Positions 1 through 7,851 of a DNA stretch of 64,000 nucleotides are shown here, one piece after another. Source of the DNA: QHXW01 sp963752965 (GTDB taxonomy: Bacteria; Acidobacteriota; Terriglobia; Bryobacterales; Bryobacteraceae); NCBI GenBank assembly GCA_963752965.1, contig CAVWAJ010000013.1, positions 248,001 to 312,000 of the forward strand, given 5' to 3'. Within the stretch, counting starts at the first letter, position 1. Each line of letters starts with the position of its first letter. Below the pieces are notes generated by a model. The model saw nothing but the letters and a program-made list of their open reading frames with translations. It had not been told where the DNA came from and ran no database searches. The position numbers and the translations under genes were made by a program.

Positions 1-119
1 CTCAAGCGCGCCCCCTTCGACGGATCTAGAGGTTCATCGTTACGATGCGACCGGGCGTACCCGCCGGCTCCGATTGCAAGAATGGCAAGAGAGGCAACAA
101 CTCCTGAATAACGCGTCAC
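1..119 (-). CDS. partial secreted or membrane protein, N-terminus only
   Basis: A minus-strand frame opens with GTG at 119 and stays open to the left window edge (39 codons). The first residues (MTRYSGVVASLAILAIGAGG) form a short basic start followed by a hydrophobic stretch, as in a signal peptide or membrane anchor, and a polar segment follows. The start lies 9 bases after the stop of the PIN-domain gene, so it could be the third gene of that operon. Function cannot be told from 39 residues. Confidence 0.45.
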   Translation of the reverse strand, partial: MTRYSGVVASLAILAIGAGGYARSHRNDEPLDPSKGARL

Positions 120-128
120 GAGCCCATT

Positions 129-560
129 TTAGCCGCTGCCAAGTCTCAATGTAACGAAGGGATTCTCCACGCGCACGCCGTCGTAAATTTGCCCGTGGCC
201 GAGATCCTCGCTCAGCACGAGCCGCGCATTGGCAGCCTTGGCGGCAATCAGAATCAGGCTATTCCAGAACGAGAGCTTGTGTCTGACGTGAAGACTGATC
301 GCTTCGAGCATATGCGATGGCTGAATGCTCACCACGTGCAACTGAGCTAGTTGGGCCGTCAAAGCCTCGGCCTGTTTGGGAGGCACCTGCTTGATCTTGC
401 TGGTGAGGATTGTGTAGAACTCCTGCAACACCTGAGTACTGATGACGATCGATTTTTCGTAAAGATGGCGCAGGTAGATGCGGCGCGCTATCTCCCGCTT
501 GTATTCAAATCGCTGGTCGTGTATGTAGATCAGAACGTTCGTATCAAAGAAAACGTTCAT
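129..560 (-). CDS. PIN-domain protein, VapC-like toxin
   Basis: A 143-residue PIN-fold protein, by family knowledge a Mg2+-dependent RNase acting as toxin of a VapBC-type pair. The N-terminal motif FFDTNVLIY carries Asp6, QVLQEFYTIL carries Glu47, and LVLSEDLGHG (residues 114-123) carries the C-terminal acidic residues, followed by the NPF motif near the end. The third acidic position, normally Asp in a FWDALI-like motif, reads FWNSLI (Asn100), so the active site may be weakened. Its ATG overlaps the stop of the preceding antitoxin-like gene by four bases (ATGA), which indicates translational coupling. Confidence 0.85.
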   Translation of the reverse strand: MNVFFDTNVLIYIHDQRFEYKREIARRIYLRHLYEKSIVISTQVLQEFYTILTSKIKQVPPKQAEALTAQLAQLHVVSIQPSHMLEAISLHVRHKLSFWNSLILIAAKAANARLVLSEDLGHGQIYDGVRVENPFVTLRLGSG

Positions 561-826
561 ATACGGTAAAGCTCATCGCGACTCCACTTGCGTTTGGGCA
601 CTCGATAGAGACCCTCCTTGGAGGCGTTGAGAAATTGTTCACCCGCCGAGATGTAATTCTCGCCAAATCGAACCGCGCGATCCAGGTTTTCATGAATCCA
701 GGCGTTGAGGGATATGCCCTTCTTTGCCGCTAGAGCTTTGGCATCGCGAACCAACTCCGTGGGAAGAGCGATTGTAACGTTTCGCTTTTGAGCTTTCACA
801 TATTTGAGTGTAACACACACAAACAT
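557..826 (-). CDS. antitoxin-like ribbon-helix-helix protein
   Basis: A small protein upstream of and overlapping the PIN gene. Its middle part (RNVTIALPTELVRDAKALAA) reads as a beta strand and two helices of a ribbon-helix-helix DNA-binding domain, as found in VapB/CopG-type antitoxins; the C-terminal tail is rich in Lys/Arg/Trp and would wrap the toxin. ATG at 826 gives 89 residues; GTG at 799 (80 residues) is an equally plausible start, since neither has a clear ribosome binding site. The role follows from position and fold-like pattern, not from a recognised family. Confidence 0.65.
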   Translation of the reverse strand: MFVCVTLKYVKAQKRNVTIALPTELVRDAKALAAKKGISLNAWIHENLDRAVRFGENYISAGEQFLNASKEGLYRVPKRKWSRDELYRI

Positions 827-883
827 GTGCGAGTAGCCAGATGGTGCCATGCCTGCCTTCGAACATCTGCTCCTGCTTGTTGC

Positions 884-889
884 TACAAT
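884..889 (+). promoter_or_regulatory. -10 hexamer of the cyclophilin gene
   Basis: TACAAT ends seven bases before the preferred ATG at 897, so a transcript would begin at or very near the start codon. Part of the short-leader promoter set described in the findings. Confidence 0.45.
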
Positions 890-896
890 CACCTTC

Positions 897-1385
897 ATGC
901 CCAATGAAGTATTCGCCGTTTTCGACACCACCGAAGGTTCCTTCAAGGCGCGGCTCTTCGCCGACCTCGTACCCAAGACCGTTGAGAATTTTGTCTCGCT
1001 TGCCGAAGGGACGAAAACGGGTAAGCCGTTCTACGACGGCCTCGTCTTTCACCGCGTGATTCCCGATTTCATGATTCAGGGCGGTTGCCCTGAGGGCTCC
1101 GGCCGCGGCGGCCCGGGTTATAAATTCGCCGACGAATTTCATCCCGAGCTGAAGCACACCAAGCCCGGCATGCTCTCCATGGCCAACGCTGGGCCGAACA
1201 CCAACGGCAGCCAGTTCTTCATCACCGTCGCGCCCACGTCCTGGCTTGACAATAAGCACAGCATCTTCGGTGAGGTCATCGAGGGATACGACGTCGTGGA
1301 AAAGATCTCCAAAGTGCCGCGTGGTGCGCAAGACCGGCCCAAGAAGGAAGTGCAAATCCGCTCCCTCAAGATCGAGAGGAGCTGA
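897..1385 (+). CDS. peptidyl-prolyl cis-trans isomerase, cyclophilin type
   Basis: Cytosolic single-domain cyclophilin of 162 residues that isomerises Xaa-Pro bonds. FHRVIPDFMIQGG (residues 51-63) holds the catalytic Arg53, Phe58 and Gln61; NTNGSQFFIT lies at 101-110, and Trp116 and His121 match the cyclosporin-pocket positions. An in-frame ATG at 849 would add a 16-residue hydrophobic lead, but the family begins like MPNEVFAVFDT, and a TACAAT hexamer sits just before 897, so 897 is preferred. If 849 were used the protein would be exported. The stop is five bases from the next gene, suggesting an operon with the DUF1080 gene and nadD. Confidence 0.95.
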   Translation: MPNEVFAVFDTTEGSFKARLFADLVPKTVENFVSLAEGTKTGKPFYDGLVFHRVIPDFMIQGGCPEGSGRGGPGYKFADEFHPELKHTKPGMLSMANAGPNTNGSQFFITVAPTSWLDNKHSIFGEVIEGYDVVEKISKVPRGAQDRPKKEVQIRSLKIERS

Positions 1386-1389
1386 CGCC

Positions 1390-1983
1390 GTGAAGAAGCT
1401 GGCGTTGCTCGTTCTGCTGTGCTCGTTCGCGGCCTTCGCCGAAGAGGGCTTTCGCCCCTTGTTCAACGGCAAGAACCTGGACGGATGGGACGGCGATCCG
1501 CGCTTTTGGAGTGTTCGTAACGGGATCATCGTGGGTTCGACCGAGAAAGCCAAGCTCCCGCACAACGAGTTCCTGATCACCAAACGGTCTTTCGCCAACT
1601 TCGTGCTCCGGGCCGAGTGCAAACTGCGCAATCACAACAGTGGCATCCAGTTTCGCAGTGAGGCTCTGCCCGAGTGGGTGTGCCGCGGCTATCAGGCCGA
1701 CATGGGCGAAGACAATTACTGGGGCAATATCTACGAAGAGAAGGGCACCCGCCAGACCATGGTGGACGGATGGCCGAAAGCCAGGCCGGTGGTGCATCTC
1801 AAGGATTGGAACGAGTACGAAATCTCTTGTGACGGCGACCATATTGAGTTGAAGCTGAATGGTGTGAAGACCGCCGACCTGCACGATTCCGTGCGGCTGA
1901 GCGGAATTATTGCCCTACAGCTCCATGCCGGCCCGCCCATGGAAGCCTATTTTCGCAACATTCGTATCAAGGAATTGAAGTAG
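1390..1983 (+). CDS. secreted DUF1080 (3-keto-disaccharide hydrolase-like) protein
   Basis: A 197-residue exported protein starting at GTG 1390, with a signal peptide (VKKLALLVLLCSFAAFAEEG) and a concanavalin-like DUF1080 domain. LFNGKNLDGW at residues 24-33 is the family hallmark, followed by a beta-rich domain with NSGIQFRSE, WNEYEI and LQLHAG motifs. DUF1080 domains are abundant in Acidobacteriota and Planctomycetota and have been linked to 3-keto-glycoside cleavage. It starts four bases after the cyclophilin stop and ends six bases before nadD, so the three are probably cotranscribed. The enzymatic role is from the family only. Confidence 0.9.
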   Translation: MKKLALLVLLCSFAAFAEEGFRPLFNGKNLDGWDGDPRFWSVRNGIIVGSTEKAKLPHNEFLITKRSFANFVLRAECKLRNHNSGIQFRSEALPEWVCRGYQADMGEDNYWGNIYEEKGTRQTMVDGWPKARPVVHLKDWNEYEISCDGDHIELKLNGVKTADLHDSVRLSGIIALQLHAGPPMEAYFRNIRIKELK

Positions 1984-1989
1984 CTCGCG

Positions 1990-2556
1990 TTGAAGCTCGC
2001 TCTATTTGGCGGTACGTTCGATCCCATCCACAATGCACACTTGAAGATTGCCCGCGAAGCCGCGCGCCAATTTGCGCTGGATAACGTCTGGTTCATTCCG
2101 GCGTCTCGCCCCCCCCACAAATCCGGCGTGACGAGCACGCCCTATGACGACCGCTACCGCATGGTGCAACTCGCCTGCGCGGGCCAGCCGATGTTTGAAG
2201 CGTCGCGTATCGAGGAGGGCGAAGACAAAAGCTACTCGATCGAAACCATCCAGCGGGTGCGCGCGTCGATTGGGCCTGGAGACGAACTGTATTTTCTAAT
2301 CGGCGCCGACGCGTTTGCCGATATCCGCAGTTGGCGGAGATGGCGCGATGTGATTGCGTCGGTGGACTTCATCGTGGTCAGCCGCCCCGGAGGCGCCTAC
2401 GAGGTGCCGGATGGGGCCCGCGTCCATCCTCTTGAGGGCGTCAACCTGCCAGTGTCGTCTTCCGAGATTCGGCGACGGCTGGCGGCGGGCGACGAACAGG
2501 TGGACGTGCCACCATCGGTGTTGGCCTACATCTCCGAGCACCATCTCTACCGGTAG
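1990..2556 (+). CDS. nadD: nicotinate-nucleotide adenylyltransferase
   Basis: Converts nicotinate mononucleotide and ATP to deamido-NAD in cytosolic NAD synthesis. The 188-residue product has the nucleotidyltransferase motif GGTFDPIHNAH (residues 7-17), the family motif PPHK around 42-45 and a C-terminal SSSEIRRRL motif corresponding to ISSTxIR. The start is TTG at 1990 since the conserved MKLALFGGTFDP N-terminus begins exactly there and no ATG or GTG is available. It is the last gene of the cyclophilin-DUF1080-nadD run. The adjacent ribosomal silencing factor gene rsfS, often found next to nadD, is absent. Confidence 0.96.
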   Translation: MKLALFGGTFDPIHNAHLKIAREAARQFALDNVWFIPASRPPHKSGVTSTPYDDRYRMVQLACAGQPMFEASRIEEGEDKSYSIETIQRVRASIGPGDELYFLIGADAFADIRSWRRWRDVIASVDFIVVSRPGGAYEVPDGARVHPLEGVNLPVSSSEIRRRLAAGDEQVDVPPSVLAYISEHHLYR

Positions 2557-2685
2557 GCGTTTCCGTTCACAACGATTCGTAAGAAAATTCAACCCCGGCA
2601 AATTCACGCGGAACGGTGACTTAGCGTCTTTCGTGGTTGCAAAAACAGCCAGTACCCCGTCCCGCCGACGCTAGACTGAGGCCAG

Positions 2686-3975
2686 GTGCGACCGACAGCG
2701 TTGGGCAAGTTGGCAACTGTGGTTTTGACGGCGGTGGCGGCCTTTGCACAGCCGCCGCTGACCACCATCCAGGACACTCTTTACAAGGCCGACGGCACTC
2801 CATTCAACGGGCTGCTGATTATCTCGTGGAACAGCTTCCTGGCGGATAACCAGGCCAACGTCGTCTCGCAGAGCATCACGGTGCAAGTAGTCGGGGGACT
2901 CTTTCAAGTACAACTGGCGCCGACCGCCGATGCGAATCCACCCAGTTTCTACACCGTAACTTACAATAGCGACGGCAAGGTTCAGTTTCAGGAGACCTGG
3001 GTCGTACCCGTTTCCACCACCCCATTGAGGATCAGTGACGTGCGCACGTCCAACACAACGCAAACCGCCAGCCCCGTGCAGCCCCCCACGCAGACCCCGA
3101 TCCCGGAGAGCGCGGTGGTTGGCCTTTCCGGTGATTTGAGCTTGCGGCCAGTCAAGGGGCCAGGCTTCAACACCGGGAGCGTGGCGATGATCAACTCGAA
3201 CGGTGGGATTGATGCCGTGGTGGGAAACCCGTCAGACTGCGTTTTCGTGAACGGCACGTCGGGTCCGTGCGGCACTGGGGGTGTTCAATATTCCGACGGC
3301 GAAACTCCGGGTGGCACGATGGATGGCATCAACGCCACATTCACGCTGGCTAACGCGCCGAGTCCTGCACCAAGCCTGGAGCTGTTCCGCAACGGCGTCG
3401 CGCAGAAACCCGCTGCTGATTACACGTTGACTGGATCCACGGTACAGTTTCTGGCCGGAGCGGTTCCGCAGCCCGGCGACACCCTGCTTGCGTGGTACCG
3501 ATTGCCAGCCGGCTCCAGCGGAACGCAAACGACGGCAAGTCCTCAGATCTACTGCAGTGTCCCGGGGACCAGCACATCGTCGACTAGCTTTGCATCGCTC
3601 GGCAGTTGTACCTTCCCGGCGAGCACGCTGCAAGTTGGTGACCGGGTTGAGATTCACTTCGATTTGGCACACGCGGGCGCAACCTCGGGCTTTGAGTACG
3701 AAGTGCTGTGGGACGCGACCGTGCTGACCGACCGCGTGGCGGGCACGGGGGACGCCATGATCGCAGGCAAGGGGGAAGCGGCCGTCTACAGTGCCGGGTC
3801 CCAGTTGCGAGCAGAAAGCTGGGGAACGGTGCTGGCTTACGCCGCATCGGTAGGGAATGCGGCGGACAGCGTGGCCGGGGCGCTGACCATCAATTTCCAG
3901 ATGAAGATGGCCCAGACAACGACAGATACAATCACACTCACCAATTTCACCGTAGTCCGCTACCCTGCGCACTAG
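2686..3975 (+). CDS. secreted protein with a phage-tail-like beta module
   Basis: A 429-residue protein of unknown function starting at GTG 2686, eight bases after a TAGACT hexamer. Residues 1-22 form a signal peptide ending in AFAQ. The N-terminal 150 residues resemble a carboxypeptidase-like or fibronectin-like beta domain; residues about 200-270 contain a segment (DGINATFTLANAPSPAPSLE, then LELFRNG and GDTLLAWYR) of the type repeated in phage tail and tail-fibre proteins. The C-terminal third is a beta-rich domain rich in Thr/Ser with two Cys. It stands alone between nadD and a convergent gene. Likely surface or extracellular; no enzymatic motif seen. Confidence 0.8.
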   Translation: MRPTALGKLATVVLTAVAAFAQPPLTTIQDTLYKADGTPFNGLLIISWNSFLADNQANVVSQSITVQVVGGLFQVQLAPTADANPPSFYTVTYNSDGKVQFQETWVVPVSTTPLRISDVRTSNTTQTASPVQPPTQTPIPESAVVGLSGDLSLRPVKGPGFNTGSVAMINSNGGIDAVVGNPSDCVFVNGTSGPCGTGGVQYSDGETPGGTMDGINATFTLANAPSPAPSLELFRNGVAQKPAADYTLTGSTVQFLAGAVPQPGDTLLAWYRLPAGSSGTQTTASPQIYCSVPGTSTSSTSFASLGSCTFPASTLQVGDRVEIHFDLAHAGATSGFEYEVLWDATVLTDRVAGTGDAMIAGKGEAAVYSAGSQLRAESWGTVLAYAASVGNAADSVAGALTINFQMKMAQTTTDTITLTNFTVVRYPAH

Positions 3976-3987
3976 CGCAATTCCCAC

Positions 3988-4527
3988 CTATTTTTTCACG
4001 AACCCTTGCACGTAGATCGTATGGATCCCACGGACGGAAGTTTCCGTTCCGGTGACTTCCATGACGTGGGCGAAGTGGTCGCCGGCGGCTTTGCGAAACT
4101 CGGTCAGGCCGTCACGGCGGGGATCGTGCTCCTCATCGATCAACAGGTACACGCCGCCTTCCTTGGTGAGCAGGCCGATGGGCTGGCCATTAGCGATGCA
4201 CTTTGCGCCGCAAGCTTTGTGCTTCTCGCCGTGCTTACCGAGCTGAAGGTAGCAGGAGAGGTCGATGATCTCGCCGGTGACGGTGACAACTTTGCCGTCG
4301 AGCGGTTTCTTATCGACAGCGGCGCCGATGGTGGTGTCGGTCCAGGGCTGGGCGGGCTTCTCACCGAGCGTTCCCATGGTCTGGTCCCAGCCGCCTTCGG
4401 GAGCCATCTGGGGCTGGAGCGGGCCGGCCGCGGATTTCTTGGTGTCGGCCTTCTTCTCGTCGGCCGCGGTGAGGGTGAGAGTCAGGGCGGCGAGGACAAG
4501 CGGTGCAAGAAGCGTCTTCAGCGACAT
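3988..4527 (-). CDS. exported protein with conserved Cys motif, unknown function
   Basis: 179 residues with a signal peptide (MSLKTLLAPLVLAALTLTLT) and a Lys/Pro-rich linker, then a compact OB-like domain. The domain carries VVTVTGEIIDLSCYLQ followed by HGEKHKACGAKCIANG and GLLTKEGGVYLLIDEE; the three Cys and two His could bind a metal or form a disulfide. I have seen this pattern in uncharacterised Acidobacteriota and Planctomycetota proteins but know no function. The start is firm: GGAGGAG lies seven bases before the ATG. The gene is convergent with the preceding secreted protein, with 12 bases between stops. Confidence 0.8.
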   Translation of the reverse strand: MSLKTLLAPLVLAALTLTLTAADEKKADTKKSAAGPLQPQMAPEGGWDQTMGTLGEKPAQPWTDTTIGAAVDKKPLDGKVVTVTGEIIDLSCYLQLGKHGEKHKACGAKCIANGQPIGLLTKEGGVYLLIDEEHDPRRDGLTEFRKAAGDHFAHVMEVTGTETSVRGIHTIYVQGFVKK

Positions 4528-4619
4528 AATTCTCCTCCATTTTCAAATTCATCGCCCGAGGACGAAGAAGTCGCGACGGTTCATTACGCCCCCGGTAGAT
4601 GAAACGGTAGCATGGGCGA

Positions 4620-4638
4620 AAGGCAAAAGGCAAAAGGC
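4620..4638. repeat. heptanucleotide AAGGCAA tandem repeat
   Basis: About 2.7 copies of the 7-mer AAGGCAA directly upstream of the fliB promoter, preceded by a degenerate copy. The same heptamer recurs in a longer degenerate array at 9546-9583. Confidence 0.7.
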
Positions 4639-4657
4639 GCGGTGATATGCTAAACAA

Positions 4658-5931
4658 ATGTCACGGCCAGGGACGCTACTTCAGGCGCGACACTATGACG
4701 AGTTCCGCTGTATTGGCGCGGATTGCGAAGATACGTGCTGTGATGGCTGGGGCGTCACGGTGGACCGGAATACTTACGATAAGTATCAGAATTGCAGCGA
4801 CGCGGAGCTACGGTCTCCGTTACATGAACTTGTCACGATCAATGCCACTGCCGCCAGTGACGACGACTACGCTACTATCAAACTCTCCGATCCCCGCTGC
4901 CCGTTTCTCGCCCAAGGCCTGTGTTCCATACAAAGCAGGCTGGGCGAAGACTACCTGTCCAACACCTGCGCGACCTACCCTCGCATAATGACCGTGGTTG
5001 GCGATGTACTGGAAAGAACACTAGACCTGTCTTGTCCGGAGGCGGCGCGGCTCGTCCTGCTGAGTCCTGGTCCGTTGCGGTTTGAGGAGAAAGACGGTAC
5101 TGAAGAGCACTTTCGGACGGGTAATTTATCCGTGCCGGATACGCCTAACGCAAGATATGCGGACCGGCCTTATCCATATTTCAATCAAGTCCGGGAGCTC
5201 GCCGTTAGTTTGCTGCGAGAGAGGGCGTATCCTTTGTGGCAGCGTTTGGTTATCCTGGCTTACCTTTGCGATAAGTTGAATGAAGTGGCGGAACAAGGCA
5301 ATGACCAAGATGTACCTAGGATTATTCAGGGATATCTAGAGGCCATTCAGAATAGATTATTCGATGATGTTTTGAATAAGCTGGAAGCTCGACCGGCGGT
5401 GCAATTCGAGACCACGGTAGAAGTGATCGTGAACCATATTAGTTCGAACTTTGCGGTGCGCAGGTTTCTTGATTGCTATCAGGAAGTTCTGTCTGGCCTG
5501 CATTGGACGCACGAATCCACCATGACCGACTTGGTCAATCGCTATCAGGAGGCTAACTCCAGATACTATGCACCGCTGATGGAGCAGCACGAGCACGTGA
5601 TGGAGCAATATTTCCTTAACTACCTCTACCGCAGTGTGTTCCTTTCGACCGCCTGGAGAATAACCGGAGGGCCGGGATCCATCATATAAGCAACTCCATC
5701 TGTGCGCAGTACAGTTTGATGATTGCGTATTACTCCATCATCAAGACAGTATCGATCGGGATGGCATCCTTTCATAAGTCAGCGTTTGGGCTGGATCACG
5801 TCATCAAAGTTATTCAATCCTCCACGAAAACGTTTCAGCACAGTACTTCTTTTCCCATGCGGGTGCTTCAATATCTGCGGGGTAAGGGTATGAATAACGC
5901 ACTATCGCTGGCAGTGCTCATACAGAATTAA
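4658..5931 (+). pseudogene. fliB: flagellin lysine-N-methylase family gene, frameshifted
   Basis: FliB-family proteins methylate surface lysines of flagellin; the family is Cys-rich. The first frame (4658-5689, 343 residues) has FRCIGADCEDTCCDGW, a CPFL..GLCSIQ segment, CATYPR and LSCPEAARL, all typical. At 5641-5642 the frame breaks: reading CC as CCC continues the protein as FPFDRLENN and on to a normal C-terminus ending at 5931, giving about 424 residues, the usual family length. Thus one C was lost, by mutation or sequencing error. A TATGCT hexamer ends six bases before the ATG. The second half is noticeably richer in A/T than its neighbours, and no flagellar gene is nearby, which suggests acquisition. 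Confidence 0.85.
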
Positions 5932-5948
5932 TGTAGAGGCGGGGCAGC

Positions 5949-7259
5949 TCAACGTGTGAGAGCGCGGGTTTTCCAAGTCATCTTGAGGCCGGCGGGAAGG
6001 CTGAAATGGGTACCGCGGACAAAAAACGAGCCGACGCCGGGCAAGTCAAAGAGGCGGATTTGCTCGTTAGCGACCTTGACAGAGGAGCGGACGAGGGCCG
6101 ATGTTTTGCGTGAAACGGTGGTGGAATACGAGAGGAACCATGCTACCCCCGGTGTCCGCTCGATGTTCTGCAAATCCGCGTAGAAGGGCAACAACGAAGA
6201 GCCGGCCTGAATTTCATTGAACTCGAGGGCCACGACAAAATAACTTTCGGGTTCGGAATTTCGTTCCAGCCTGCGCACGCGGCCCCGCACCACCGAGCCG
6301 TCGGGGACCAGTATATGACCCTTGTACCGGACATCGCCCGACACTTTCGCTTCGATCACTTGGCCGACCGTCGCTTGGTCGGTAATTGGAGCGGTGAGTA
6401 CGATCGAGACGAGAACAGCGCCGGGGAAGGTTTCCAGGGCCCCTGGAGTGGAGACTGGCTGAGCGGGCGAGGTCACGGGCGTAAGCGTGTCGGCGGCGGT
6501 AAAACTTATGCTGGACTCGGTGTTGAAGGACCTGCAGTGAGTAAATTCAACGACATTCCGGTTCTCTTCGCCGGAGAATTCGATTAAGTGCATATCGCCG
6601 GTTTGCGGCATTAGTACGTCTGCCGTGCCGATTCGCATGCGGGCATAGTCGATGGTCGTGATGGCGTCGACAAGGGGTAGAGTGGGCGGGATTTCATCGG
6701 CGTGGATCTCCACACGTATCAAATCTTGCGACTGTGGGTCCGCCCAGAACAAGCCTTTCACGCCCACCGTTCCACTGGCGCCGACGAGGCTGATCTGGTA
6801 GCCACTCGTGCGCACTGGAATCTGAAAACTGTAACAAACGGCACGGCGGCCAGCGAGGTCCACTTCCCCGCGATACTGGAAAAGACCGTTGTCGTCCACG
6901 AACAGGCTGCGCAAGTGGGACGCAAAGACGCCGCTGCCGATCATGCCCCCGCCGATGAACATCGCGGGGTTGTCTTCCTTAAAATTGCGGTCACCTAGCC
7001 AGGAAAATAGCTCGCGGCCACCGATGTTGGCGACCTCGAGTTGCAGGGTATCGAGCGGTCTCATGGTGCTTTTCGGTCCGGAATCCTTGTGGAAGCGTTC
7101 GAGGGCTTCCACGCAGGTGAAGTTCGGCATCTGGGCGATCTCGTGGCGCATGTGGGCTTTGATTCGTGCCAGCATGAGCACTTCGGGCGCCAAGTCCTGG
7201 GAGAACGCCCTGGACGGCGCAAGTACAACGGCGAGGACCACGAGACTTCTGAAGGTCAT
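5949..7259 (-). CDS. exported protein of unknown function
   Basis: A 436-residue protein whose signal peptide (MTFRSLVVLAVVLAPSRAFS) sets the start at ATG 7259; the frame is open further upstream but without signal-like character. A first domain (about 30-270) resembles the outer membrane lipoprotein-sorting-type beta folds used by many Acidobacteriota proteins that end in TTIDYARMRIG; after a Pro/Thr-rich linker a second domain contains GQVIEAKVSGDVRYKG and LVPDGSVVRGRV, recalling the beta-barrel of TrbI/VirB10-type proteins. The gene is divergent from the globin gene. No operon partner and no assigned function. Confidence 0.75.
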   Translation of the reverse strand: MTFRSLVVLAVVLAPSRAFSQDLAPEVLMLARIKAHMRHEIAQMPNFTCVEALERFHKDSGPKSTMRPLDTLQLEVANIGGRELFSWLGDRNFKEDNPAMFIGGGMIGSGVFASHLRSLFVDDNGLFQYRGEVDLAGRRAVCYSFQIPVRTSGYQISLVGASGTVGVKGLFWADPQSQDLIRVEIHADEIPPTLPLVDAITTIDYARMRIGTADVLMPQTGDMHLIEFSGEENRNVVEFTHCRSFNTESSISFTAADTLTPVTSPAQPVSTPGALETFPGAVLVSIVLTAPITDQATVGQVIEAKVSGDVRYKGHILVPDGSVVRGRVRRLERNSEPESYFVVALEFNEIQAGSSLLPFYADLQNIERTPGVAWFLSYSTTVSRKTSALVRSSVKVANEQIRLFDLPGVGSFFVRGTHFSLPAGLKMTWKTRALTR

Positions 7260-7319
7260 CCGGGCCAGCAGGCAAGACCGAAGCAAGAGCGGTCTGTCCA
7301 GACCAAGTATATGCCGTGT

Positions 7320-7337
7320 TATGATCTGCGTCCATGA
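7320..7337 (+). promoter_or_regulatory. promoter-start block of the globin gene, copy 1
   Basis: TATGAT followed by an 8-base spacer and ATG; 17 of 18 bases are the same as at 7834-7851 in front of the ggt gene. The ATG here opens only an 18-codon frame. Confidence 0.5.
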
Positions 7338-7390
7338 TCGGAGGCTGCAATGTATGCGATTCGCAAGACGGTTGTTTCTTGTTGGACTGA
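7334..7390 (+). other. possible 18-codon upstream reading frame
   Basis: ATG at 7334, placed eight bases after TATGAT, opens a frame of 18 codons that stops at 7388-7390, inside the globin gene and in another frame. It contains the GGAGG used by the globin start at 7354. It may be a short leader peptide coupling translation or a meaningless frame. Confidence 0.2.
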
Positions 7391-7803
7391 TTGCTGGTGT
7401 CACTGTTTCAGGACAAGACCAAACTGGCACGACACTTTATGAGCGGCTGGGCCGTTACGACGGGATTGCCAGGATTGCGGACGATTACCTCAAAGGTGTG
7501 CGAGCAGATCCGCAATTGTCGCGGTTCATTGGGCGTAGCACGGATTCGCTGGTACGGGCACGCCAGTTACTGAAGGACCAGTTGTGTGCGCTGACGGGTG
7601 GCCCGTGTGCTTATGTCGGACGGGACATGAAGACGGCACATAGTGGGTTGGGTATCACGGAATCGGACTGGGCTCTCAATATGAAGTACCTGGCGGCGGC
7701 GCTGGACAAGTCGCATATCGCGGGCAGTGATAAGCACCAAATGCTCGCACTGATCGGGACATTCCGGAATCAAATTGTGGAGAAAGACGCGGCGAAGCAG
7801 TAG
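7354..7803 (+). CDS. truncated hemoglobin with signal peptide
   Basis: 149 residues: a Sec-type signal peptide (MRFARRLFLVGLIAGVTVSG) and then a group I truncated globin domain. LYERLGRYDGIARI opens the fold, TGGPCAYVGRDMKTAHSGL carries the proximal heme ligand His96, and the C-terminal helix is ALIGTFRNQIVE. Truncated globins bind O2 or NO; export to the periplasm is uncommon and points to NO or O2 chemistry in the envelope. GGAGG at 7340-7344 with a 9-base spacer supports ATG 7354. The in-frame ATG at 7321 would spoil the signal peptide. The neighbour downstream (ggt) has its own promoter-like block. Confidence 0.88.
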   Translation: MRFARRLFLVGLIAGVTVSGQDQTGTTLYERLGRYDGIARIADDYLKGVRADPQLSRFIGRSTDSLVRARQLLKDQLCALTGGPCAYVGRDMKTAHSGLGITESDWALNMKYLAAALDKSHIAGSDKHQMLALIGTFRNQIVEKDAAKQ

Positions 7804-7833
7804 CGGAGGGCGGAGCGAGGCGGGTCAGCGTGG

Positions 7834-7851
7834 TATCATCTGCGTCCATGA
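7834..7851 (+). promoter_or_regulatory. promoter-start block of ggt, copy 2
   Basis: TATCAT, 8-base spacer and ATG, the same block as at 7320-7337 with one difference. It supports ATG 7848 over the in-frame GTG at 7830. Confidence 0.5.

Noticed and set aside
690..1631. Long minus-strand frame (313 codons) opposite the cyclophilin and DUF1080 genes
   Set aside because: It is antisense to two clearly recognised genes and has no domain; long antisense frames are expected in GC-rich DNA.
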